NCBI GenBank assembly: GCA_958477465.1
Contig: CAUEFX010000035.1
Coordinates: 1 to 42,342 of the forward strand
DNA: 42,342 nt
Direction: 5' to 3'
Source of the DNA: an uncultured Bacteroides sp.
GTDB taxonomy: Bacteria > Bacteroidota > Bacteroidia > Bacteroidales > Bacteroidaceae
Made by a program: the position numbers and the translations under genes. Positions 26,319-33,985 of this stretch are shown in pieces. Every line of letters starts with the position of its first letter. The stretch's first letter is position 1. A model generated the notes under the pieces. That model made no database searches. It saw only the letters and a program-made list of their open reading frames with translations, and was not told the origin of the DNA.

Positions 26319-28112
26319 ATGGAAAACTTAAAGAACATTGCCCCTATTGAAGACTTCAATTGGGATGCGTATGAAAATGGCGAATCATTCGCCGGCGCCA
26401 GCCACGAAGAATTAGAAAAAGCTTACGACAGTACGCTTAACAAGGTTAACGACCGTGAGGTAGTTGACGGAACTGTAATCGCAATGAACAAACGTGAAGT
26501 CGTTGTGAACATCGGTTACAAATCAGATGGTATCATTCCTTTGAATGAATTCCGCTACAATCCCGATTTGAAGGTAGGTGATACTGTAGAAGTATATATC
26601 GAAAATCAGGAAGACAAAAAAGGACAGTTGGTTCTGTCTCACAGAAAAGCACGCGCTACTCGCTCTTGGGATCGTGTAAATGCTGCTCTGGAAAATGAAG
26701 AAATTATCAAGGGTTACATCAAATGCCGCACGAAGGGTGGTATGATCGTAGACGTATTCGGTATCGAAGCATTCTTGCCGGGTTCTCAGATCGACGTTAA
26801 GCCGATCCGCGATTATGATGTATTCGTTGGAAAAACAATGGAATTCAAAGTTGTTAAAATCAATCAGGAATTCAAAAACGTGGTTGTTTCTCACAAAGCT
26901 CTTATCGAAGCTGAACTGGAACAACAGAAGAAAGAAATTATCGGTAAGCTCGAAAAAGGACAAGTTCTTGAAGGAACCGTTAAAAACATCACTTCTTACG
27001 GTGTATTCATCGATTTGGGTGGCGTAGACGGATTGATTCACATCACTGACCTTTCATGGGGACGCGTAAGCGATCCGAAAGAAGTGGTTGAACTCGACCA
27101 GAAACTTAACGTTGTTATCCTTGATTTCGATGACGAAAAGAAACGTATCGCTTTGGGTCTGAAACAACTTACTCCGCACCCATGGGATGCTCTTGATCCG
27201 AACTTGAAAGTAGGTGATCATGTGAAGGGTAAAGTAGTCGTTATGGCTGATTACGGTGCATTCATCGAAATCGCTCCGGGCGTTGAAGGTTTGATTCACG
27301 TATCTGAAATGTCATGGTCACAGCACCTGCGTTCTGCTCAGGACTTCATGAAAGTGGGTGATGAAGTAGAAGCTGTTGTATTGACTTTGGACCGCGAAGA
27401 ACGTAAGATGTCTTTGGGTATCAAACAACTGAAACAGGATCCGTGGGAAACTATCGAAGAGAAGTATCCGGTAGGTTCTAAGCATACTGCAAAAGTTCGT
27501 AACTTCACTAACTTCGGTGTATTCGTAGAAATCGAAGAAGGTGTTGACGGATTGATCCACATCTCTGACCTTTCTTGGACTAAGAAAGTTAAACACCCTT
27601 CAGAATTTACTCAGATCGGTGCAGATATCGAAGTTCAGGTACTGGAGATCGACAAAGAAAACCGTCGCTTGAGCCTTGGTCACAAACAGCTTGAAGAAAA
27701 TCCTTGGGATGTATTCGAAACTGTATTTACCGTAGGTTCTGTACACGAAGGAACAATCATCGAAATGTTGGATAAGGGTGCTGTAGTAGCTCTTCCTTAT
27801 GGTGTTGAAGGATTCGCAACTCCGAAACATCTTGTAAAAGAAGATGGAACACAGGCTCAGTTGGATGAGAAACTTGAATTCAAAGTGATCGAATTCAACA
27901 AGGATGCCAAGAGAATTATCCTTTCTCACAGTCGTATTTTCGAAGATGCAGCAAAAGCAGAAGAAAGAGCTGAGAAGAAGGCTGCTTCCAACGCAAAGAA
28001 AGCATCAAAGAAAGAAGATACTCCGATGATTCAGAATCAGGCTGCTTCTACAACTTTGGGTGACATTGACGCTCTGGCAGCTTTGAAAGAACAATTGGAA
28101 GGTAAGAAATAA
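26319..28112 (+). CDS. rpsA: 30S ribosomal protein S1
   Basis: The 597-aa product contains six S1 RNA-binding domains in tandem, each with the VDGLIHISDLSW-like core (for example GVDGLIHITDLSW at about residue 233 and EGLIHVSEMSW at about 323), plus an acidic N-terminus and a Lys/Glu-rich C-terminal tail ending LAALKEQLEGKK. S1 brings mRNA to the 30S subunit. In Bacteroides, where Shine-Dalgarno sequences are weak, it is thought to be especially important for initiation. It is monocistronic, between a consensus promoter and a strong terminator. Codon choice (frequent GAA, CGT, GGT, AAC) fits a highly expressed gene. Confidence 0.97.
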   Translation: MENLKNIAPIEDFNWDAYENGESFAGASHEELEKAYDSTLNKVNDREVVDGTVIAMNKREVVVNIGYKSDGIIPLNEFRYNPDLKVGDTVEVYIENQEDKKGQLVLSHRKARATRSWDRVNAALENEEIIKGYIKCRTKGGMIVDVFGIEAFLPGSQIDVKPIRDYDVFVGKTMEFKVVKINQEFKNVVVSHKALIEAELEQQKKEIIGKLEKGQVLEGTVKNITSYGVFIDLGGVDGLIHITDLSWGRVSDPKEVVELDQKLNVVILDFDDEKKRIALGLKQLTPHPWDALDPNLKVGDHVKGKVVVMADYGAFIEIAPGVEGLIHVSEMSWSQHLRSAQDFMKVGDEVEAVVLTLDREERKMSLGIKQLKQDPWETIEEKYPVGSKHTAKVRNFTNFGVFVEIEEGVDGLIHISDLSWTKKVKHPSEFTQIGADIEVQVLEIDKENRRLSLGHKQLEENPWDVFETVFTVGSVHEGTIIEMLDKGAVVALPYGVEGFATPKHLVKEDGTQAQLDEKLEFKVIEFNKDAKRIILSHSRIFEDAAKAEERAEKKAASNAKKASKKEDTPMIQNQAASTTLGDIDALAALKEQLEGKK

Positions 28113-28136
28113 TTCTTTACCACTATAATTTTTAGA

Positions 28137-28166
28137 AAGGGTATCAGCATGCTGATGCCCTTTTTT
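28137..28166 (+). terminator. Strong intrinsic terminator of rpsA
   Basis: AAGGGTATCAGCA (28137-28149) pairs with TGCTGATGCCCTT (28150-28162) with one mismatch, followed by a T6 run. The rnz -7 box begins only 4 nt downstream. Confidence 0.88.
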
Positions 28167-28169
28167 CTT

Positions 28170-28177
28170 TATCTTTG
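28170..28177 (+). promoter_or_regulatory. Promoter -7 box of rnz
   Basis: TATCTTTG matches TAnnTTTG. The ATG follows 8 nt later, so the mRNA would have a leader of only a few nucleotides. The -33 region lies inside the rpsA terminator stem and has no TTTG. Confidence 0.55.
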
Positions 28178-28185
28178 TGCCCGTT

Positions 28186-29100
28186 ATGGAGAAATTCGAA
28201 TTACATATATTGGGATGTGGCTCTGCACTACCTACCACGCGGCATTTTTCAACCTCGCAGGTGGTAAATCTGCGTGATAAACTTTTCATGATAGATTGTG
28301 GCGAAGGGGCGCAGATGCAGCTTCGTAAGTCAAGGTTAAAGTTTTCGCGCTTGAATCATATCTTTATCTCGCATTTGCACGGTGATCATTGTTTTGGCTT
28401 GCTCGGACTTATCTCGACTTTCGGACTGCTCGGACGTACAGCCGAATTACATATTCATTCTCCTAAGGGACTTGAGGGACTGTTCTCTCCGTTGTTGGCT
28501 TTCTTCTGTAAGAACATGAGCTATCGGGTCGTTTTTCATGAGTTTGAAACGAAGGAACACACTGTGATTTATGAAGACCGCTCGGTAACGGTTACGACTA
28601 TTCCTTTACAACACCGCATTCCTTGCTGTGGCTTTTTATTTGCTGAAAAGCCTCGCCCAAATCATATTATTCGTGAAATGGTAGATTTCTATCAGGTACC
28701 CGTATATGAATTGAACCGCATTAAGAATGGTGAAGATTTTGTGACTCCGGAAGGGGAGGTTATCGCAAACTCGCGGTTGACAACACCTTCTGAACCACCC
28801 AGACGATATGCGTATTGTTCCGATACGATTTGTCGGGAGGAAATAGTTCAACAGATTTCCGGAGTGGACTTGTTGTTTCATGAGGCTACTTTTGCACAGG
28901 CAGAATTGCCGCGTGCGAAAGAGACTTTTCATACAACCGCTGCCCAAGCGGCTCGGATTGCCTTAGATGCGGGAGTAAAACAACTTGTCATCGGGCATTT
29001 CTCTGCTCGCTATGAAAATGAACAGCTGCTGTTGGATGAGGCTGCGGCTGTCTTTCCCGCTACGATTCTGGCAAAAGAGAATCTCTGTATTAATCTATAG
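28186..29100 (+). CDS. rnz: Ribonuclease Z (tRNA 3'-endonuclease)
   Basis: The 304-aa product is a metallo-beta-lactamase-fold nuclease that cuts tRNA precursors at the 3' end. It shows the zinc motif HLHGDHCFGL (His63-x-His65-x-Asp67-His68), the N-terminal LGCGSALPTTRHFSTSQVV typical of RNase Z, and the later ligands in YCSDT (about residue 209), FHEATF and VIGHFSARY. Its length is normal for the short form (about 300-330 aa). A GTG nine bases upstream is in frame but falls in the -7 box, so the ATG at 28186 is the start. Confidence 0.95.
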   Translation: MEKFELHILGCGSALPTTRHFSTSQVVNLRDKLFMIDCGEGAQMQLRKSRLKFSRLNHIFISHLHGDHCFGLLGLISTFGLLGRTAELHIHSPKGLEGLFSPLLAFFCKNMSYRVVFHEFETKEHTVIYEDRSVTVTTIPLQHRIPCCGFLFAEKPRPNHIIREMVDFYQVPVYELNRIKNGEDFVTPEGEVIANSRLTTPSEPPRRYAYCSDTICREEIVQQISGVDLLFHEATFAQAELPRAKETFHTTAAQAARIALDAGVKQLVIGHFSARYENEQLLLDEAAAVFPATILAKENLCINL

Positions 29101-29118
29101 CAACTTTCGGGAGCAAAG

Positions 29119-29150
29119 TTTGTTTTATAGGATGGAACAGCGTATATTTG
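29119..29150 (+). promoter_or_regulatory. Promoter of the L,D-transpeptidase/ECF operon
   Basis: TTTG (29119-29122), a 20-bp spacer and TATATTTG (29143-29150) match the Bacteroides consensus, 32 nt before the ATG at 29183. This is a primary-sigma promoter, so the downstream ECF sigma factor is at least partly expressed without autoregulation. Confidence 0.7.
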
Positions 29151-29182
29151 TAGGGAATAAAATAGATTCAAATGTACATCGG

Positions 29183-29494
29183 ATGAAAAGGTTATTTTTA
29201 TACTTTTTCTTGGTTTTGACTCTTTGGTCTTTTTCCTCTGTGATGGCACAGGACGGACGAAAGGTGGAGACGGTTCAGCATGAGTCGGCTTCTCTCACTA
29301 TTACCGTATCCGGAACAACGATCCGTGTTCAGAATGCTACTCCGGGTTCAACGATGGAGGTATATGATATTCTCGGAGTAAAGATTACCTCTGTGCGCAT
29401 TGATACGACCGATAAGACGGTTACTTTGAATTTGCCCAAAGGATATTATATTTTTAAAGTAGGCGATACGGTCCGGAAAGTAGTAATAAAATAA
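29183..29494 (+). CDS. Mini-protein: signal peptide plus type-IX-like C-terminal domain
   Basis: The 103-aa product is a signal peptide (MKRLFLYFFLVLTLWSFSSVMA) followed almost directly by one beta-domain of the kind found at the ends of type-IX-secreted proteins: TVSGTTIRVQNATPGSTMEV, YDILGVKITSVRI, LNLPKGYYIFKVG, RKVVIK. There is no passenger. It starts an apparent operon, 6 bp before the L,D-transpeptidase gene. I do not know a function for such stand-alone domains; a small periplasmic protein or a decoy/partner of a sorting machine are both possible. Confidence 0.7.
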   Translation: MKRLFLYFFLVLTLWSFSSVMAQDGRKVETVQHESASLTITVSGTTIRVQNATPGSTMEVYDILGVKITSVRIDTTDKTVTLNLPKGYYIFKVGDTVRKVVIK

Positions 29495-29500
29495 AAGCGG

Positions 29501-31366
29501 ATGATGAAGCGGATCTTATTAGGCTTTTTTATTCTGCTTGTAGCCTTGTCTGCTTGCAAAAGGCAAGAGGAACCCAAGACCTTGGATACTCTTTCCCTGG
29601 CTTCTTTTCAAGAATTGGTAAATCCTGTTTATTTGATAAATTCCGATAGTATTCGCCGGTATATCCGTATGAATCTGTCGGCTGTCTGCGATACGGCTGT
29701 CTGGGATTCGGTCGTTACCGGATATTATGCCGCTAATGATACCTTGATCTGGCTTGAAGATGAAGTCGGCTTACGTGCGGACTCTCTGCTTTATTGGTTG
29801 GAAAATTCTTATCGCCATGGCATAAATCCCGAACTTTTTGCCGTTGCCGGTATACGTCGCGATCTGGAGCGTTTCCGTTCTTTGCAGATGGGCGATAGCA
29901 GCATCAATCATTTATTGGCAAGTCTGGAATATCGATTGACGGCTTCGTATCTGCATTATGCTTGTGGGCTTGCCTTTGGATTTCTTTCTCCTGCTGAAAT
30001 CCTAAACAATCTGGAAGAAAAGACGGTCGATGTCCGTACTCCGGCAACTGCGAAATCGAAGAAAGAGGAGCTGTCTCTTATCCCGTTGAAGAAATGTGAT
30101 AAAGAGTTTGCACAAGGAGCATTGGCCCGGCTCAGGCAAGATGCCTGCTCTGCTTTTCGTCAGGCTCAGCCCTCTTCCCGATTCTATTTGAGTCTGCAAA
30201 GGGAGTCGGATCGTTTGGATTCCTTAGGTGACCTTGAGTTTGAGCCGATTCCTCTTATCGGTGATACACTGTTGAAAGTAGGAGAGAGGCATCGGGTAGT
30301 ACCGCTGATAGCACAAAGGCTTTTGCAAACGGGAGAACTGCGGCAGGAATCGGATTCCATGAAACTCAATTCGGATTCCGTAGAGATAGATTCGGATTCC
30401 ATGGAGATGGAGGATGTGCTGACGCCTGCTTTACTGGAAGCTGTCAACCGTTTTCGAATCAACAACCGTCTGGCTACTGATAATTCAGTAGGTACCTATA
30501 CCATCCGTTATTTGAACCGTCCTGTTTCTTACTACAAAGACCTGGTACATATCAATATGGAGCGTGCCCGTTGGCAGTATGCATTGGAGAAAGGGGGCAA
30601 ATATGTCTTTGTCAATGTGGCGGCCTGCATGCTTCAGGCATTTAATGAAGAGACCGATTCTATTCTTGAAATGCGTACTTGCTGCGGTTCAGTAAGAAAT
30701 AAGACGCCTTTGCTCTCCAGTAGGATCTATTATATGGAATTAAATCCGTATTGGAATGTACCTCAGAACATCATACGCAAGGAGATTATTCCGTCTTACC
30801 TTCGTGACACGACTTATTTTACCCGAAACCGTATGAAAGTATACGATAAAAACGGAGCCCGGGTAAACCCTCATGATGTAAAATGGTCTAAATATAAGGC
30901 CGGTGTCCCTTTTACTGTGAAGCAGGATAATAAGGAGGGGAATTCATTGGGGCGTATTATTTTCCGGTTCCCTAACCCTTTTGCTGTCTATCTGCACGAT
31001 ACACCTTCCCGGCGAACATTCGCCAGAGCCGACCGTGCCGTAAGTCATGGCTGTGTGAGGTTGGAGAAAGCGTTGGATTTTGCATTCTTTCTGTTGGAAG
31101 AACCCGATGAACAGTTGGAAGACCGCATACGGATTGCAATGGATATAGTGCCGAAAAGCAGTGAAGGGAAGAAGCTGACCCGCAGTCAGGCATATCGGGA
31201 GCTCAAACATTATAGTTTGAAGGAGTCCATCTCGGTATATCTGGATTATCAGACAATGTATCTGGATGCTGCCGGACAGCTCACATACTGTGATGATATC
31301 TATAAATACGATGCTCCTTTGCTTGAAGCATTGGATGAGTTGAACCATAAAAACATAACATACTGA
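29501..31366 (+). CDS. L,D-transpeptidase lipoprotein (YcbB/YkuD family)
   Basis: The 621-aa product begins with a lipoprotein signal (LLVALSAC, lipid Cys at 19). The C-terminal half holds the YkuD catalytic domain: YLHDTPSRRTFARADRAVSHGCVRLE with His and Cys518 in SHGC as the active site. The N-terminal half resembles the scaffold/peptidoglycan-binding part of the large YcbB type. The enzyme would form 3-3 crosslinks in peptidoglycan or attach proteins to it, in the periplasm. An acidic low-complexity insert (SDSMKLNSDSVEIDSDS) near residue 285 comes from three copies of TTCGGATTCC. It is followed by an ECF sigma factor after 14 bp, linking cell-wall remodelling to envelope stress. Confidence 0.92.
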   Translation: MMKRILLGFFILLVALSACKRQEEPKTLDTLSLASFQELVNPVYLINSDSIRRYIRMNLSAVCDTAVWDSVVTGYYAANDTLIWLEDEVGLRADSLLYWLENSYRHGINPELFAVAGIRRDLERFRSLQMGDSSINHLLASLEYRLTASYLHYACGLAFGFLSPAEILNNLEEKTVDVRTPATAKSKKEELSLIPLKKCDKEFAQGALARLRQDACSAFRQAQPSSRFYLSLQRESDRLDSLGDLEFEPIPLIGDTLLKVGERHRVVPLIAQRLLQTGELRQESDSMKLNSDSVEIDSDSMEMEDVLTPALLEAVNRFRINNRLATDNSVGTYTIRYLNRPVSYYKDLVHINMERARWQYALEKGGKYVFVNVAACMLQAFNEETDSILEMRTCCGSVRNKTPLLSSRIYYMELNPYWNVPQNIIRKEIIPSYLRDTTYFTRNRMKVYDKNGARVNPHDVKWSKYKAGVPFTVKQDNKEGNSLGRIIFRFPNPFAVYLHDTPSRRTFARADRAVSHGCVRLEKALDFAFFLLEEPDEQLEDRIRIAMDIVPKSSEGKKLTRSQAYRELKHYSLKESISVYLDYQTMYLDAAGQLTYCDDIYKYDAPLLEALDELNHKNITY

Positions 31367-31380
31367 ATACCAATAACCCT

Positions 31381-31932
31381 ATGAACCCCTATAATGAACG
31401 AGAGGTTTTGTTGCTCCTTCAAGATGAGAGTACGCAGCGGAAAGGATTTGAGATGATTGTGTCGCAATATAGCGAGCAGTTGTACTGGCAAATCCGGCGG
31501 ATGGTGCTTTCTCATGACGATGCGAACGACTTACTTCAGAATACGTTTGTCAAGGCGTGGATGAATATTGATTATTTCCGGGCGGAAGCAAAACTCTCCA
31601 CCTGGCTCTATCGTATTGCCTTGAACGAATGTATCACCTTTCTGAATAAGCAACGGACCATGAATACCGTGGCCATTGACGATCCGGAAGCGGCAGTTGT
31701 GCAGAGGCTGGAGAGTGACCCTTATTTCTCGGGCGATCAGGCACAATTGATGTTGCAAAAAGCATTGCTGTCTTTGCCGGAGAAACAGCGTATGGTTTTC
31801 AATCTGAAATATTACCAGGAAATGAAATACGAAGAGATGTCGGATATCTTCGGGACATCCGTTGGCGCCTTGAAAGCATCTTACCATCATGCGGTGAAGA
31901 AAATAGAAAAGTTTTTGGAAGGTGTCGGTTAA
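31381..31932 (+). CDS. ECF-type RNA polymerase sigma factor
   Basis: The 183-aa product has region 2 (DDANDLLQNTFVKAWMNIDYFRAEAKLSTWLYRIALN) in two typical parts and region 4 (LPEKQRMVFNLKYYQEMKYEEMS with the helix-turn-helix GTSVGALKASYHHAVKKIEKFL), and no region 1 or 3: an extracytoplasmic-function sigma factor. It redirects RNA polymerase to an unknown set of promoters. The next gene encodes a short single-pass membrane protein that is probably its anti-sigma factor, and the third a Spy-like periplasmic protein, a common trio for envelope-stress sensing. Confidence 0.92.
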   Translation: MNPYNEREVLLLLQDESTQRKGFEMIVSQYSEQLYWQIRRMVLSHDDANDLLQNTFVKAWMNIDYFRAEAKLSTWLYRIALNECITFLNKQRTMNTVAIDDPEAAVVQRLESDPYFSGDQAQLMLQKALLSLPEKQRMVFNLKYYQEMKYEEMSDIFGTSVGALKASYHHAVKKIEKFLEGVG

Positions 31933-31979
31933 ACCTTTTAAATCATTCAATGTCTAAGAAAAAGAGAGGAGAAGATTTT

Positions 31980-32357
31980 ATGAAAGAAGAAGATGAAATA
32001 TTGAGAAAAGTGGGCACGGGGAATGCTTTTAAAGTACCCGAAGGTTACTTTGAGAATCTTACTTCAGAAGTTATGGATAAGCTTCCCGAGCAAAAGAAAC
32101 CTGCCTTTGAGCTAAAGGAACCGACGAGGTGGGACAAATTGAAACCACTCCTTTATATGGCAGCCATGTTTGTAGGAGCGGCACTCATTATTCGTGTGGC
32201 TTCTGTAGACTATAAGCCTGAGGCTACTGAAACAGCTTCTGTAGAAGCGGTGGAGGTCGATAATGACGCCGACGAGTATATCAATGCGGTGCTCGAAGGC
32301 TCGATGATGGATGATTATTCGTTGTATGTATACCTCACTGATGCCAGTGCGGAGTAA
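31980..32357 (+). CDS. Single-pass membrane protein, probable anti-sigma factor
   Basis: The 125-aa product has a cytoplasmic part (MKEEDEILRKVGTGNAFKVPEGYFENL), one membrane segment (LLYMAAMFVGAALIIRVA, about residues 56-73) and an acidic periplasmic tail. This layout and its place right after the ECF gene suggest an anti-sigma factor, though no zinc-binding (ZAS) motif is present. The frame is open from an ATG at 31950, but AGGAG at 31968-31972 stands 7 nt before the ATG at 31980, and related proteins as I recall begin at MKEED, so I chose that start. Confidence 0.65.
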   Translation: MKEEDEILRKVGTGNAFKVPEGYFENLTSEVMDKLPEQKKPAFELKEPTRWDKLKPLLYMAAMFVGAALIIRVASVDYKPEATETASVEAVEVDNDADEYINAVLEGSMMDDYSLYVYLTDASAE

Positions 32358-32376
32358 AATAAACTAAATTGATTTT

Positions 32377-32826
32377 ATGGAAATAAAAAGACTGATTATT
32401 CTGCTGTTTGTCATCAGTGGCTTTTCTCCTTTGATTTGGGCGGTGGATGGGTGCAATCAGGAACGTTTGTCACCTGAGGAATTCCGTGCCAAACAAAAAG
32501 CGTTTATCATTGAAAAGGCAGGCTTGACCAAAGAAGAAGCCGCAAAGTTCTTTCCTGTATACTTTGAACTTCAGGATAAAAAGAAAGCATTGAGTGATAA
32601 AGCCTGGAAACTGATTCATAAAGGCAAAAACGATAAAACAACGGAGGCTCAATATGCTGAAATAATGGAGGGTGTGTATGATACCCGTATCGCTGCGGAT
32701 CAGCTGGAAAGAACCTATTATGAAAAGTACAAGAAGATTCTCTCAAACAAGAAGATCTATCTGGTGCAGAGAGCCGAAATGCGTTTTCATAAGGAATTGT
32801 TGAAGGGCACGAATCGGAAGAAATAG
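32377..32826 (+). CDS. Spy/CpxP-like periplasmic protein
   Basis: The 149-aa product has a signal peptide (MEIKRLIILLFVISGFSPLIWA) and an all-helical, charged body with the pattern RLSPEEFRAKQKAFIIEKAGLTKEEAAKFFPVYFEL split over two helices, resembling Spy/CpxP-type periplasmic chaperones or sensors. It ends the sigma/anti-sigma operon, 19 bp after the putative anti-sigma gene. A role in sensing or buffering envelope stress is inferred from this arrangement. Confidence 0.7.
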   Translation: MEIKRLIILLFVISGFSPLIWAVDGCNQERLSPEEFRAKQKAFIIEKAGLTKEEAAKFFPVYFELQDKKKALSDKAWKLIHKGKNDKTTEAQYAEIMEGVYDTRIAADQLERTYYEKYKKILSNKKIYLVQRAEMRFHKELLKGTNRKK

Positions 32827-32830
32827 TGGA

Positions 32831-32927
32831 TAATATGCCAATTGATCAATGTGTCAATATGCCAATTAGCTGCGCAGTGTCTCTGCGGATGATTGGGGTA
32901 TTGGCACATTGATCAATTGGCACATTA
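32831..32927. terminator. Very long hairpin between convergent genes
   Basis: A 35-bp arm (32831-32865) pairs with 32893-32927 with only a few mismatches; the loop contains a further short CTGCG dyad. Inside each arm the word CCAATTGATCAATGTG is perfectly matched. It starts 5 bp after the Spy-like stop and ends exactly at the mazG stop. It probably terminates both operons; its length and internal repetition also fit a dispersed extragenic palindrome. Confidence 0.7.
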
Positions 32928-33713
32928 TTATAACCCTTTCTTTTTGGCTTCGTTCCAGAGTGCATCCATCTCTTCCAAAGACATGTCTTTAAGGCTTTTA
33001 CCCTCTCTGATGGTATGCTCTTCCAGATAATTGAAGCGGCGGATAAATTTCTGGTTGGTAAGTTCCAGTGCATTATCCGGATTGATTTTGTATAGGCGGG
33101 CGGCATTGATAAGACTGAACATCACATCTCCGAATTCCGCTTCAGCCTTTTCTTTATCCATATTGGCTACTTCTACTTGGAATTCGGCAATTTCCTCTTT
33201 CACCTTATCCCATACTTGTTCCTTTTCTTCCCAGTCAAACCCTACATTGCGGGCTTTATCCTGTATGCGGTAAGCTTTTATAAGTGAAGGTAAAGCAGAA
33301 GGTACCCCGCTGAGCACGGTTTTGTTCCCATCTTTTTCTTTCAGCTTCAGTTGCTCCCAGTTTTCCGATACCTGTCCGGCTGTATCGGCTTTTACATCTC
33401 CGAATACATGAGGATGCCGGAAAATCAGTTTTTTACAAAGCCGGTCGCACACATCCTTGATGTCGAAGTCTCCCGTTTCCGATCCGATCTTAGCATAAAA
33501 GGCAACATGCAGCAGTACATCTCCCAGCTCCTTGCATATCTCTTTTTTGTCATCACGCATGATGGCATCACAGAGTTCGTAGGTCTCTTCAATGGTGTTA
33601 GGGCGCAAACTTTCATTGGTCTGTTTGCGGTCCCAGGGGCATTTCACCCGCAGTTCGTCCAGTATATCCAAGAAGCGTCCGAAGGCTTCCATTTGTTCTT
33701 TTCTTGAATGCAT
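32928..33713 (-). CDS. mazG: Nucleoside triphosphate pyrophosphohydrolase MazG
   Basis: The 261-aa product has two MazG domains. The first contains CPWDRKQTNESLRPNTIEE and TYELCDAI with the metal-binding EExxE-like cluster and KELGDVLLHVAF; the second contains KEEIAEFQVEV and AEFGDVMFSLINAARL. The enzyme hydrolyses NTPs to NMP and pyrophosphate and cleans aberrant nucleotides from the pool. Length is that of the full-size two-domain type. The open frame extends upstream to 33788, but MHSRKEQMEAFGRFLDIL is the expected N-terminus, so the start is 33713. A promoter about 110 nt upstream is plausible. Confidence 0.93.
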   Translation of the reverse strand: MHSRKEQMEAFGRFLDILDELRVKCPWDRKQTNESLRPNTIEETYELCDAIMRDDKKEICKELGDVLLHVAFYAKIGSETGDFDIKDVCDRLCKKLIFRHPHVFGDVKADTAGQVSENWEQLKLKEKDGNKTVLSGVPSALPSLIKAYRIQDKARNVGFDWEEKEQVWDKVKEEIAEFQVEVANMDKEKAEAEFGDVMFSLINAARLYKINPDNALELTNQKFIRRFNYLEEHTIREGKSLKDMSLEEMDALWNEAKKKGL

Positions 33714-33824
33714 CTTTTTATAATTATGAGTTTGATATGAGAATATTGGAACCTGTTTAATTCTTTCCCAAAAAATGATACTGAGCAAAGTTTAAAGTAG
33801 GCTCTTCGATTTTGAAATCTTCTG

Positions 33825-33857
33825 CAAAGATAGTGCAAACCTCGGCAAAATGTCAAA
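33825..33857 (-). promoter_or_regulatory. Likely mazG promoter
   Basis: On the minus strand TATCTTTG (33832-33825) is a perfect -7 box, with TTTG (33857-33854) 21 nt upstream as -33 box. It leaves an untranslated leader of about 110 nt. Confidence 0.55.
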
Positions 33858-33985
33858 CTCATCTTTATCTTTATGGTGTGGTGTTGACGTTTTCTTAGAG
33901 GAAAGATCGGGAATCCATCACAAAGCATCCTTCTATCCGAATCCTTTTTATTAACTTTACCCCATTAAATCAAATTAAGATAATC

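Noticed and set aside
32831..32927. Integron attC site
   Set aside because: No R-box/L-box core (GTTRRRY) or integrase is present, and the convergent position fits a terminator or palindrome.
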